From the NCBI GenBank assembly GCA_022822365.1, contig JAJEBV010000036.1, positions 1 to 41,042 on the forward strand: a stretch of 41,042 nucleotides of DNA, given 5' to 3'. Origin of the DNA: Thermoanaerobaculia bacterium. Its GTDB lineage: Bacteria; Acidobacteriota; Thermoanaerobaculia; Multivoradales; Multivoraceae. The translations under genes and the position numbers were made by a program. Under the pieces are notes generated by a model. That model was not told the DNA's origin, ran no database searches, and saw only the letters and a program-made list of their open reading frames with translations. Below, piece by piece: positions 14,773 to 22,823 of the stretch. Each line of letters starts with the position of its first letter. The stretch's first letter is position 1.

Positions 14773-16511
14773 ATGACATGCGCGAGACGGCCGCGGAGCC
14801 GATCCACGGCCAGATGACCTACGACGAGTCGGTCGCCCACCTGACCGCCCCGGGCGCCGACTGGGAGCTGGTGACCGAGACCGTCCGCGGCGTCGACTAC
14901 CAGGTCTTCAAGAACCTCCCCGCCACGCTCCGCGACGTCTACCAGCAGGCCTGTCAGGACCACGGCGACAAGGACTTTCTGGTCTTCCAGGACACACGGC
15001 TCACCTACACCGAGGCCTACGAACGGGTGGCCGCTCTCACCCACCAGTTGGTCAACCGCTACGGCGTGAAGAAGGGCGACCGCGTCGCGATCGGCATGCG
15101 GAACTACCCGGAGTGGGTCATCGCCTTCATGGCGATCACGTCGTCGGGCGCCATCTCCGTGTCGCTGAATGGCTGGTGGTCGGGCGAGGAGCTCGAGTAC
15201 GGCTTCAAGGACTCCGGCGCCAGGCTCGCCATCTTCGACCAGCAGCGCTACGAACGCGTGGCGAGCAAGTTGCCCGAACTCGGCGTCAAGAGCATCGGCG
15301 TACGCTGGGAAGACGAGCTGCCCGAAGGCGTGGACGACTTCGACGAAGTCTGGCGCGAGGCCGCCGGCCAACCGATGCCTGACGTCGACCTCGGTCCCCA
15401 CGACGACGTGACAATCCTGTTCACGTCCGGAACGACCGGCTTCCCGAAGGGCGCCGTCTCCACCCACCGCGCCGTGCTCAGCGGCATCGGCAGTTGGGGC
15501 TTCTACGGCGCCCAGAGGATCGCGATGGGCCTGATGGAAGAGCCCGAAGAGAACCCCGAGTTCCAGCCTTCGATCCTCATGCCCCTGCCGCTGTTCCACG
15601 TCAGCGGCAGCCACGCCGGCCTGCTCGCCTCCTTCGGCGTCGGCCGCAAGATCGTGATGATGTACAAGTGGAACCCGGAACTCGGCCTGGAGCTGATCGA
15701 ACGCGAGCGGGTCACCTCCTTCAACGGCGTGCCGACGATGACGTGGGAGATGCTCCAGTCGCCCTCGCTCAATGAGCGCGACCTGCGGAGTCTCATCGCC
15801 GTGTCCGGCGGCGGCGCGCCGATCCCGGGCGGCATGGTCGACCGCCTGCAGGCCCTGATGCCGGACAAGCACTGGTCCTTCGGCTGGGGGATGACCGAGA
15901 CGAACGCCGGCGGCGCCGGCAACACGGACGAGGGCCTGGTCGAAAAGCCCGACAGTTGCGGCAAGCCCTGCCCGATCGTCGAACTGAAGGTCATCGACGA
16001 CGACGGCAACGAGCTGGCGACCGGCGAGCAGGGCGAGCTGATCATGAAGTCGTCGATGAACATCCGCGGCTACTGGAACCGCCCCGAGGCGACCGCCGAG
16101 ACGATCCAGGACGGCTGGCTGCGCACCGGCGACATCGCCGAGATCGACGAGGACGGCTTCCTCTACATCCGCGACCGCAAGAAGGACATGGTGCTCCGCG
16201 GCGGCGAGAACATCTACTGCGCCGAGATCGAGCGCGTCGTCTACCAGCATCCCGCGGTCTACGAGGCCGCCGCCTTCGGCGTCCCCGACGACCGGCTGGG
16301 CGAGGAGTTGGCCGTAGTGGTCGTGCCCAGGGACGGCGCCGACCTCGACGCCGCCGATGTGCGGACCCACGTCGGCGAGCATCTCGCCCGCTTCAAGGTG
16401 CCGCGCTACGTCTGGCTGCAGGACGAGCAGTTGCCGCGCGGCGCCACCGAGAAGATCCACAAGCGCACCCTGCGCGACCAGATGCTGCGAGAAGCTCCGG
16501 AATTCAGCTAG
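14769..16511 (+). CDS. AMP-dependent acyl-CoA ligase
   Basis: A 580-residue ANL-family ligase. Motifs in order: ILFTSGTTGFPKGAV (P-loop, about residues 216-230), GWGMTETNAGG (A5), RTGDIAEIDEDGFLYIRDRKK (A7-A8 hinge), GGENIYCAEIERVVYQHP, and LPRGATEKIHKRTLRDQ with the catalytic lysine. The length and GENI(Y) hinge resemble FadD/long- or medium-chain and aromatic acyl ligases. ATG at 14769 overlaps the stop of the double-hotdog gene, so expression is coupled. A second ligase of the same superfamily lies at 874-2445 and an acetoacetyl-CoA synthetase at 31337-33289, indicating broad acid activation capacity. The substrate is unknown. Confidence 0.93.
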   Translation: MNDMRETAAEPIHGQMTYDESVAHLTAPGADWELVTETVRGVDYQVFKNLPATLRDVYQQACQDHGDKDFLVFQDTRLTYTEAYERVAALTHQLVNRYGVKKGDRVAIGMRNYPEWVIAFMAITSSGAISVSLNGWWSGEELEYGFKDSGARLAIFDQQRYERVASKLPELGVKSIGVRWEDELPEGVDDFDEVWREAAGQPMPDVDLGPHDDVTILFTSGTTGFPKGAVSTHRAVLSGIGSWGFYGAQRIAMGLMEEPEENPEFQPSILMPLPLFHVSGSHAGLLASFGVGRKIVMMYKWNPELGLELIERERVTSFNGVPTMTWEMLQSPSLNERDLRSLIAVSGGGAPIPGGMVDRLQALMPDKHWSFGWGMTETNAGGAGNTDEGLVEKPDSCGKPCPIVELKVIDDDGNELATGEQGELIMKSSMNIRGYWNRPEATAETIQDGWLRTGDIAEIDEDGFLYIRDRKKDMVLRGGENIYCAEIERVVYQHPAVYEAAAFGVPDDRLGEELAVVVVPRDGADLDAADVRTHVGEHLARFKVPRYVWLQDEQLPRGATEKIHKRTLRDQMLREAPEFS

Positions 16512-16538
16512 CTCCATCCGCTCACGGGTACCGTTGAG

Positions 16539-17054
16539 ATGACCACTGACGAAGTCCGGATCGAACCGGGCGACCCCGCCGATCCCGCGTTCGCACGGCT
16601 GCACGAGGCGCTCGACAGTGAACTCGGCGAGCTCTATCCGGCGGACAGCATCTACAGCGTGGAGCCGGACAAACTGGACGCCCCGGGCTGCTGCCTGCTC
16701 CTCGGCCGCACGGCCGAGGGCGAGGCCGTCGCCTGCGGAGCGCTCCGTCGCCTGAGCGACGACCAGGCCGAGATCAAGCGAATGTACGTGGTCCCGAAGT
16801 ACCGCGGCCAGGCGCTGGGCCGGCGCATCCTGGAGGGCCTCGAGGCGCGGGCCGCCGCCTTCGGGTACAGGTCGCTGCGCCTCGAGACGGGCGAACGCCA
16901 GCCGGCCGCGATCGGTCTCTACCGCTCGTTCGGCTACGTCCAGATCCCCTGCTACAACGAGTACGCCTACGACCCGCACAGCCTCTGCTTCGAGAAGCGG
17001 CTGGAAGCGGCTGATGCCGCCCCGGCCCCTGGGCACGCCCTCACCGACGGCTAA
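16539..17054 (+). CDS. GNAT family N-acetyltransferase
   Basis: A single-domain acetyltransferase of 171 residues. The acetyl-CoA loop reads MYVVPKYRGQALGRRILEGL (about residues 86-105), matching the V-x-x-x-x-R-G-x-G/A pattern, and the following strand-helix (LETGERQPAAIGLYRSFGY) is the usual GNAT motif B. It starts 27 bases after the ligase stop; TACCGT four bases ahead of the ATG could be a -10 box, but the spacing is short. The acceptor (small molecule or protein) cannot be deduced. It ends 11 bases before the next gene. Confidence 0.9.
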   Translation: MTTDEVRIEPGDPADPAFARLHEALDSELGELYPADSIYSVEPDKLDAPGCCLLLGRTAEGEAVACGALRRLSDDQAEIKRMYVVPKYRGQALGRRILEGLEARAAAFGYRSLRLETGERQPAAIGLYRSFGYVQIPCYNEYAYDPHSLCFEKRLEAADAAPAPGHALTDG

Positions 17055-17057
17055 CAT
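17052..17057 (+). promoter_or_regulatory. TANNNT -10 box, leaderless-type promoter
   Basis: TAACAT lies 8 bases upstream of the ATG at 17066, overlapping the stop of the preceding GNAT gene. No Shine-Dalgarno sequence is present before that ATG. Confidence 0.42.
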
Positions 17058-17065
17058 GCCGCGTC

Positions 17066-17695
17066 ATGATGCTGCCACCAGGCGACAAGCCCGCTGACCG
17101 GATCCCTCGGCGGCAGGCCCTTCGGGTGATCGGCGGCGCCGCCGCGCTGCCGCTGCTGCCCGAGGAACTGTTCGCGAATGCCCATCTCGCCCATGTCCAC
17201 CTGCACCAGCAGAAGCCCGCCGGTGAGCCCGCCCCGCTCACCGTCCTGACAGAACACCAGGCCAGGACGCTCAGCGCGATCGCCGAGCGCATCCTGCCGA
17301 CCACGGACACCCCCGGCGCCGGCGACGCGGAGATTCCCGGTTTCGTCGACCGGCTGCTCGCGGGCTGGCTGCCGGACGCGGCGCGGGACCATCTGCTGGC
17401 CGAACTCGACTCCTTCGATGCACGAGCCAAGGAGAAGGGCGGTCCGTTCGTCGATCTTCCCGACACCGAAAGGGACGAGCTCCTGAATGAGGCGCAGGAC
17501 GAAGCTCTCGCGGAGCGCGACGGCCGCGCCTTTTCCCGCAACGTGAACCGGCTCCACGAGCAGCCCTTCTTCGACCTGGTCAAGTGGCTCACCCTGTTTG
17601 GCTACTACACCTCCGAAGCGGGCATGAAGTCCGAACTCGGCTACCGGATCGTCCCCGGACGCTGGGACCCCTGCGTCGACATCGACGACGCCTGA
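17066..17695 (+). CDS. Gluconate 2-dehydrogenase subunit 3 family protein
   Basis: A 209-residue protein of the family that forms the small subunit of membrane-bound FAD dehydrogenases. The N-terminus, IPRRQALRVIGGAAALPLL, has a twin arginine followed by a hydrophobic stretch and so looks like a Tat signal; this would export the folded heterodimer. Family features follow: LTEHQARTLSAIAERILP (about residues 52-69), GFVDRLLAGWLPD and the C-terminal GYYTSEAGMKSELGYRI. In related systems the small subunit carries the Tat signal for the flavoprotein, which itself has none here. The GMC large subunit begins 21 bases downstream. Confidence 0.9.
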   Translation: MMLPPGDKPADRIPRRQALRVIGGAAALPLLPEELFANAHLAHVHLHQQKPAGEPAPLTVLTEHQARTLSAIAERILPTTDTPGAGDAEIPGFVDRLLAGWLPDAARDHLLAELDSFDARAKEKGGPFVDLPDTERDELLNEAQDEALAERDGRAFSRNVNRLHEQPFFDLVKWLTLFGYYTSEAGMKSELGYRIVPGRWDPCVDIDDA

Positions 17696-17716
17696 ACCCT
17701 CCGGGAACCCTGGACA

Positions 17717-19438
17717 ATGGTGCAGATCATCGAACGCAAGACCTGGGACGCGATCGTCATCGGTTCCGGCATCACCGGCGGCTGGGCGGCGAAGGAGCTG
17801 ACGGAGAAGGGACTTGAGACGCTGGTGCTCGAGGCCGGCCCGCCGGTCGTCCCCGAACGCGACTACAGCGAGCACACGCCGCCCTGGCAGATGCCGTACC
17901 GGGGCCTCAGGGACCGCAAGCACCAGGCCGAGCGGCAGCCGATCCAGAGCCGCGCCGGCGCCTGCGACGAGTGGTCGGGCAAGTTCTTCGTCGACGACAT
18001 CGACAACCCGTACTCGATCGGCGAGGGCGGCCAGGACTTTCTGTGGATTCGCGCCCGCATCGTCGGCGGAAGGTCGCTGCTCTGGGGCCGGCAGAGCTAC
18101 CGCTGGAGCGACCTGGACTTCGGCGCCAACGCCCGCGACGGCTACGGCACGGACTGGCCGATCCGCTACCGGGACCTCGCGCCCTGGTACGACCACGTGG
18201 AGTCCTTCGTCGGCATCGCCGGTCAGCCGGAGAACATGCCGCAACTCCCGGACGGGAAGTTCCTGCCGCCCATTGCCCAGAGCTGCATGGAGGAGAAGGT
18301 CCGGGAAGGCCTCGACCGCGCCTTCGGCGGCGCCCGCCGGTTCACGCCGGCCCGGGTCGCCGTGCTCACCAAGCACCACCTCGGCCGTCGCGCCTGCCAC
18401 TACTGCGGCATCTGCCGCCGCGGCTGCATCAGCCGGTCCTACTTCTCCAGCCTGAACGCGACGCTGCCGGCGGCCGAACAGACCGGCCGGCTGACCGTGC
18501 GCCCCAACAGCGTGGTCCGCAACCTGGTCTACGACGAGCAGACGGACCGGGTAAGCGGCGTCCACCTGATCGACGCCGAGTCGAACGAGTCGATCGAGGT
18601 GCGCGGCCGCATCGTCTTCCTCTGCGCGTCCACGATCGAGTCGGCGCGCATCCTGCTGAACTCCGCGACGCCGCGGTTCGCGGAAGGCCTCGCAAACTCC
18701 AGCGGCCAGGTCGGCCGCAACCTGATGGACCACATCTTCCAGGTCGGTGCAAACGGCAACCTCGAAGGCCTCGAGGACAAGACGACGTTCGGCAGGCGGC
18801 CCAACTCCTGCTATCTGCCGCGCTTCGTCAACCTCGACGGCGACCGCGCCGAAGCGACCCGCGAGAAGGACTTCCTGCGCGGCTTCGGCTACCAGTGCGG
18901 CGCCCGCCGTGGAACGCTCTGGCAAAGTGGCATCGGCCAGCCGGGCTTCGGCACCGACTACAAGGCGAGCCTGCGCGGGCTCGCGCCCTGGAGGCTCAAC
19001 TTCTCCGGTTTCGGCGAGAACCTGCCCAACCCCGACAACCGCGTCACGATCGACCCGGAGCTCGAGGATCGCTGGGGCATCCCGGCGGCCCGCATCACGA
19101 TGAGCTACGGCGAGAACGAGACCGCGATGCGGGAGGCCATCCAGACCCGGGCCGCCGAGATGCTGGAAGCACTCGGGGCGAAGAACATCCGCACCTTCAA
19201 CCGGAACTCCCTGCCCGGCTTCGCGATCCACGAGATGGGCACCGCGAGGATGGGACGGGATCCCGCGACCTCGGTGCTGAACGGCTGGTGCCAGTCCTGG
19301 GACGTGCCGAACCTGTTCGTCACCGACGGCGCCGCGATGGCCTCGTCCGCCTGCCAGAATCCGAGCCTGACCTACATGGCGCTCACCGCGCGCGCCTGCG
19401 ACTACGCAGTGCGCCAGATGCGCCGGCTGGAGCTCTGA
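17717..19438 (+). CDS. GMC oxidoreductase, FAD dehydrogenase large subunit
   Basis: A 573-residue flavoprotein of the glucose-methanol-choline family. The FAD-binding motif IVIGSGITGGWAAKELTEKG sits at about residues 13-32, and the C-terminal signature includes IHEMGTARMGRDP with the active-site His region and LFVTDGAAMASSACQNPSLT. A cluster C227-x2-C230-x2-C233-x3-C237 (ACHYCGICRRGC) could bind an iron-sulfur centre. The upstream gluconate-dehydrogenase-type subunit with a Tat-like signal indicates an exported dehydrogenase that oxidises a sugar or polyol and feeds electrons to the respiratory chain. No cytochrome subunit is encoded nearby. The substrate is unknown. Confidence 0.92.
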   Translation: MVQIIERKTWDAIVIGSGITGGWAAKELTEKGLETLVLEAGPPVVPERDYSEHTPPWQMPYRGLRDRKHQAERQPIQSRAGACDEWSGKFFVDDIDNPYSIGEGGQDFLWIRARIVGGRSLLWGRQSYRWSDLDFGANARDGYGTDWPIRYRDLAPWYDHVESFVGIAGQPENMPQLPDGKFLPPIAQSCMEEKVREGLDRAFGGARRFTPARVAVLTKHHLGRRACHYCGICRRGCISRSYFSSLNATLPAAEQTGRLTVRPNSVVRNLVYDEQTDRVSGVHLIDAESNESIEVRGRIVFLCASTIESARILLNSATPRFAEGLANSSGQVGRNLMDHIFQVGANGNLEGLEDKTTFGRRPNSCYLPRFVNLDGDRAEATREKDFLRGFGYQCGARRGTLWQSGIGQPGFGTDYKASLRGLAPWRLNFSGFGENLPNPDNRVTIDPELEDRWGIPAARITMSYGENETAMREAIQTRAAEMLEALGAKNIRTFNRNSLPGFAIHEMGTARMGRDPATSVLNGWCQSWDVPNLFVTDGAAMASSACQNPSLTYMALTARACDYAVRQMRRLEL

Positions 19439-19440
19439 CT

Positions 19441-19465
19441 CGCGGCAAGCCGCGCCTCCCGCGCG
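19441..19465 (+). terminator. Overlapping GC hairpins after the GMC gene
   Basis: Directly after the GMC stop the sequence can form CGCGG-CAAG-CCGCG (19441-19454) or, alternatively, CGCGC-CTCCC-GCGCG (19451-19465). The two stems overlap and exclude each other. There is no T-tract, so a terminator role is only suggested by position, between the dehydrogenase pair and the MBL promoter. Confidence 0.35.
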
Positions 19466-19477
19466 GCGCGAGCGCAC

Positions 19478-19483
19478 TATGAT
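19478..19483 (+). promoter_or_regulatory. -10 box for the MBL lipoprotein gene
   Basis: TATGAT lies 34 bases before the ATG at 19518, and GGAGAGGAG lies between them as a Shine-Dalgarno sequence. The upstream half of the gap holds only GC hairpins, and no good -35 is visible. Confidence 0.45.
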
Positions 19484-19517
19484 TCCCGTTGAACCGAAAC
19501 GGAGAGGAGCAACTCCC

Positions 19518-20600
19518 ATGCGCCCGACCCAGCGACTCGCCGCGACCTGCCTCGCCGTCACCGCCCTGGCCCTCGGCCTCGCCGGCTGCGGCGAAGAGGC
19601 GCCGCCCGACGGGACGATCCTGACCGACACGCACACGTTCGAAGAGGTGGCCCCCGGCGTCTACTTCATCGTCGGTCGAGACGACGTGATCTTCGTCCAG
19701 AGCAACGCGATGCTGGTCGTGACGGACGAGGACGCCCTCGTCGTCGACTCCCACGTCACGCCGGCAGCCGCCCGCGCCCTGATCGCGTCGATCGCGGAGG
19801 TGACCGACAAGCCGGTCACTCACCTGGTCAACACGCACTACCACTTCGATCACGCCCACGGGAACCAGGCGTTCCCCGATGACGTCGCGATCGTCGGCCA
19901 CGAGTTCACCCGCGCGATGCTGATGACGGACGTGATGAGCCAGCCCACCGCCTCGATCTTCACCGGGAACATCCCGAACCAGATCGCCGCGATGAAGGAG
20001 TCGGCGGACGCGATGGAGGACGGCGAGGAGAAGGACCAGACACTCAACGCGATCCGGATCCAGGAGGCGCACTACGTGGCGGTCGGCGAGACGGAGCCGA
20101 CGCCGCCCAACGTCACCCTGACCAGCCGCATGACGATCCACCGCACCTTCGAGGGCCGGGACCGGCCGATCGAACTGCTCCACCTCGGCCGCGGCCATAC
20201 CGGCGGCGACGTCGTCGTCCTGCTGCCGAACGAGCGGGTCGTCTTCACGGGTGACCTCGTTCTGGCCGGCGCCGCGTACATCGGCGACGGCTACGTCGAC
20301 GAGTGGCTCGACACCCTCGACCGCTTCGAGGAGCTCGACTTCGACCTCGTCCTTCCAGGCCATGGCGCGACCTTCAGCGACATGGCCCAGGTCGACGCCC
20401 TCAGACAGTTCCTGAGCGACTTCTGGAATCAGGCGTCCGCCGCCCACGAGCAGGGCCTGAGTCCCGAGGAAGCGATCGCCGAGATCGAGTGGCAGGGGTT
20501 CCTGGCCGCCGCGCCCGACGCTCTGAAGATTCACTGCGTCCAGACGGCGTACAGCAGGATGGATGCCGCCGGAGACCCGGAAAACGCCGATTCCGCCTGA
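19518..20600 (+). CDS. MBL-fold metallo-hydrolase lipoprotein
   Basis: A 360-residue metallo-beta-lactamase-fold protein exported as a lipoprotein: a hydrophobic signal is followed by the lipobox LAGC with Cys24. The zinc site is shown by THYHFDHAHGNQ (HxHxDH), later GRGHTGGDVVV (third His) and LPGHGATFS near the end. The inserted region between them (about residues 150-200) is helical. The start at 19518 follows GGAGAGGAG; the ATG at 19479 lies inside the -10 box. Such proteins may hydrolyse esters or lactones, or act in PQQ/alcohol oxidation clusters. The substrate cannot be inferred. It is probably monocistronic. Confidence 0.9.
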   Translation: MRPTQRLAATCLAVTALALGLAGCGEEAPPDGTILTDTHTFEEVAPGVYFIVGRDDVIFVQSNAMLVVTDEDALVVDSHVTPAAARALIASIAEVTDKPVTHLVNTHYHFDHAHGNQAFPDDVAIVGHEFTRAMLMTDVMSQPTASIFTGNIPNQIAAMKESADAMEDGEEKDQTLNAIRIQEAHYVAVGETEPTPPNVTLTSRMTIHRTFEGRDRPIELLHLGRGHTGGDVVVLLPNERVVFTGDLVLAGAAYIGDGYVDEWLDTLDRFEELDFDLVLPGHGATFSDMAQVDALRQFLSDFWNQASAAHEQGLSPEEAIAEIEWQGFLAAAPDALKIHCVQTAYSRMDAAGDPENADSA

Positions 20601-20647
20601 GGCGGCAGGACTCGGGGAAGACGTGCCGATTTCGCTAAGTTCCGCAT

Positions 20648-20680
20648 TTTGTGGTATTTACAAAGAAACGCAGTTAGCAT
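20648..20680 (+). promoter_or_regulatory. AT-rich promoter with dyad upstream of gene 20687
   Basis: An unusually AT-rich island for this window. It holds an inverted repeat TTTGT-N7-ACAAA (20648-20664) and a TAGCAT -10 box (20675-20680) six bases before the ATG at 20687, with no Shine-Dalgarno. The dyad sits about where a regulator contacting the -35 region would bind. The operator role is inferred. Confidence 0.4.
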
Positions 20681-20686
20681 TCTGGC

Positions 20687-21511
20687 ATGGAACAGCAGCA
20701 AGTTGCTCCCCTCTCCGCAGGCGTCTCCGCGCTCGACCGCGCGGTGGAACGCGCTAGCGGCTGGCTGCTGGAACGCTACGGCGAGGAAGTCGAATGGGCG
20801 ATCGAGGACCAGTTCCTGATCGGCCTCGACGACCAGGAGCGGATCGACCTGGAAGAGCAGCTCCAGGCTCGGAGCAGCCGCGACCAGTCCACCTTCTTCG
20901 CCAACGCGATGAGCTGCATCCTCGCCCAGGGGCGCTTCGAGCCCGACGCCGAGGAGGGCGACTGCCGGTCCTTCAGCTTCGCCGACAAGCTGCTCGGCCA
21001 GGGCGGCCTGCTGCTGGAGGTCACCGAGCGGCAGTGGCTCGAAGCGCTGGTCGGAAGCACCTTGCAGCTCTACCGGATCGGCCGGCTGGAGGGCGACCTG
21101 ATCCCTCTCGACGAGGTGACCAGCCGCGAACGCGTCTGCGTCGAGCCTCATCCCGCGATGGAACCGCTGGAAGAGGGGGACCTGGTCGGCGCGCGCGTCG
21201 TCACCCTGGAGGGCGAGAAGGCCGGCCGTCTGTGCGGGGTCTTCGGCTTTCCCACCGGAGACGCCGAGCGCGATCTCATCGACCTGGTGGAGACCGCGGC
21301 GGCGCACTCCCGCGCCAACCGCGGCGAGATTCTCGGCATCGCCGAGGTCGTGGCCACCGCCTGGCTGCGCGCCTTCCTGCCCGAGGCCTCGACACGCGGG
21401 CCCCAGGCCCTCGCGGACGGCGGCGGCGCATCCGACACACGCCGAATTCTGGAATGGCCCGTCTCCGACGTTTCGGCCACCTCGCCGCAATTGCCGCCCT
21501 TGGATTCCTGA
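20687..21511 (+). CDS. Hypothetical acidic protein
   Basis: I do not recognise this 274-residue acidic protein. The N-terminal half is helical with alternating charges (GWLLERYGEEVEWAIEDQFL, DDQERIDLEEQLQ). A central segment, LQLYRIGRLEGDLIPLDEV followed by LEEGDLVGARVVTLEG, looks like a small beta-barrel domain. No signal peptide or membrane helix is present, so it should be cytosolic. The ATG at 20687 follows a leaderless-type promoter in an AT-rich island. The last 58 bases overlap the start of the downstream peptidase gene in another frame, which suggests linked expression. Confidence 0.7.
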   Translation: MEQQQVAPLSAGVSALDRAVERASGWLLERYGEEVEWAIEDQFLIGLDDQERIDLEEQLQARSSRDQSTFFANAMSCILAQGRFEPDAEEGDCRSFSFADKLLGQGGLLLEVTERQWLEALVGSTLQLYRIGRLEGDLIPLDEVTSRERVCVEPHPAMEPLEEGDLVGARVVTLEGEKAGRLCGVFGFPTGDAERDLIDLVETAAAHSRANRGEILGIAEVVATAWLRAFLPEASTRGPQALADGGGASDTRRILEWPVSDVSATSPQLPPLDS

Positions 21512-22818
21512 CAGCCGGCGGAGCCGCTGCCCAGGACGCGGCCACGCAAGTCGCCACCGGTCCGGTAGCGATCCGCAGTTACCAGCTCCTGGTGCCTCAC
21601 GAGTTGGCCGGCAGCGGCATCGACCCGGAGGTCGAAGTCCGGGTGGAGATCGACGCCGCCGGGGCCGTGTCGCAGGTCGAGGTGCTCGCCATCGAACCTT
21701 CGTCCGAGTTCGACGACCTCCTTCGATTCCAGGTCGAGCGCAGCGTCGGTGGCTGGCGCTACGGCCCGGCCCGCGACGATGACGGCAACGCCGTCGCCTC
21801 AACGCTGTCGTGGAGGATGAAGTTCCAAAGCCCGGAGGAAGAGCGGAACGCTCCGACCCGCAGACGTTTCGATCCGCAACTCGACGTCCTGGTGGCGGCC
21901 GGCGCCCTCCCGAGTCCGATGCCCCAGGCGACCCTCGCCGAACGGGCCCGGATCCTGAACCGGACGATCGAAGTCGCCGAGAAGTACATCGACCGCGAGC
22001 ACAGAAGACGCCGGGAAACGGAACGCTTCATCCTGATCAGCGACGCGGACGACGAGTCGACGGTCGACATCCTGGCCGGGAACATGGAGGCCGTGTTCGG
22101 CATCCTCCACGAACTGTTCGATCCGCACATCGAGCCGCTGCCGGCCCGCTTCAAGGTCGTCGTCTACCTGTTCCGCAGCCGCGACAGCCTCCGCCGACTC
22201 CAGGAGGAACTCGGCGGCCGGCTTCCCGGCGCCGGCTTCTACCACTCACCGGGCCTGCTGGCCTTCCACCAGGAAGTCCGGTACTTCGATGAGCTGCTGC
22301 ACACGATGCTCCACGAGGCGTTTCACGCCTTCAGCGACACCTACCTGACCGGCCCCGGATCGGACCTGCCGCGATGGGCCGAGGAGGGCATGGCCGAGTA
22401 CTTCGGCAACTCGAAGATCGAGCGGGGCACGCTCATTCCGGGCGCGGTCGATCGCGGCCGGTACGCGATCTCGCACGCCGGCAGGGGACCCGTGCGGTTG
22501 CAGAGCCTGACGACCTGGAACCTGGAAGAAGCCCGATCCGCGCTGCGGAAAGGGGAAGCGCCCAGGATCGCCGAGCTGATGGAAGCCGGCGCCGACACGT
22601 TCTACGGCGAGCGAGCGCAGCACTACTACGGCTTCTCATGGCTCCTGACCCACTTCCTGCAGCACGGCCGGGAAGACTGGGAAAGTGCGCAGTCCTTCGC
22701 CAGGATGCTGCTCTACCTGGCCGAGGGCTACGCCAGCCGGGACGCCCTCGAGGCTGTGTTCCAGACCACGCCGGCGGAGATCCAGGCCGAGTTCGAGCGC
22801 TACGTGCGGGGGCTGTAA
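21454..22818 (+). CDS. Secreted TonB-C domain plus gluzincin metallopeptidase
   Basis: A 454-residue exported protein. A signal peptide (about residues 5-25, ending GGAAAQDA) leads into a domain resembling the C-terminal part of TonB-type energy transducers (about 40-130: VEVRVEIDAAGAVSQVEVL, then a WRYGPARDDDGNAVAST end). The rest is a zinc peptidase with H287-EAF-H291 in TMLHEAFHAFSD and the downstream glutamate region LPRWAEEGMAEYFG, which fits gluzincins of the DUF1570/MA type. The ATG at 21454 lies inside the end of the preceding gene; further upstream the frame is only a shadow. The TonB-like domain may serve as a beta-rich recognition module and not for energy transfer. Confidence 0.82.
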   Translation: MARLRRFGHLAAIAALGFLTAGGAAAQDAATQVATGPVAIRSYQLLVPHELAGSGIDPEVEVRVEIDAAGAVSQVEVLAIEPSSEFDDLLRFQVERSVGGWRYGPARDDDGNAVASTLSWRMKFQSPEEERNAPTRRRFDPQLDVLVAAGALPSPMPQATLAERARILNRTIEVAEKYIDREHRRRRETERFILISDADDESTVDILAGNMEAVFGILHELFDPHIEPLPARFKVVVYLFRSRDSLRRLQEELGGRLPGAGFYHSPGLLAFHQEVRYFDELLHTMLHEAFHAFSDTYLTGPGSDLPRWAEEGMAEYFGNSKIERGTLIPGAVDRGRYAISHAGRGPVRLQSLTTWNLEEARSALRKGEAPRIAELMEAGADTFYGERAQHYYGFSWLLTHFLQHGREDWESAQSFARMLLYLAEGYASRDALEAVFQTTPAEIQAEFERYVRGL

Positions 22819-22823
22819 CGCCG

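Noticed and set aside
14727..17057. 776-codon minus-strand frame opposite the CoA ligase and GNAT genes
   Set aside because: Long antisense frames arise easily in GC-rich codon usage; the plus-strand genes carry clear family motifs and this frame has none.
17051..19636. 861-codon minus-strand frame opposite the GMC dehydrogenase
   Set aside because: A codon-bias shadow: repetitive Val/Asp/Gly/Arg composition, no motifs, and it covers two well-identified plus-strand genes.
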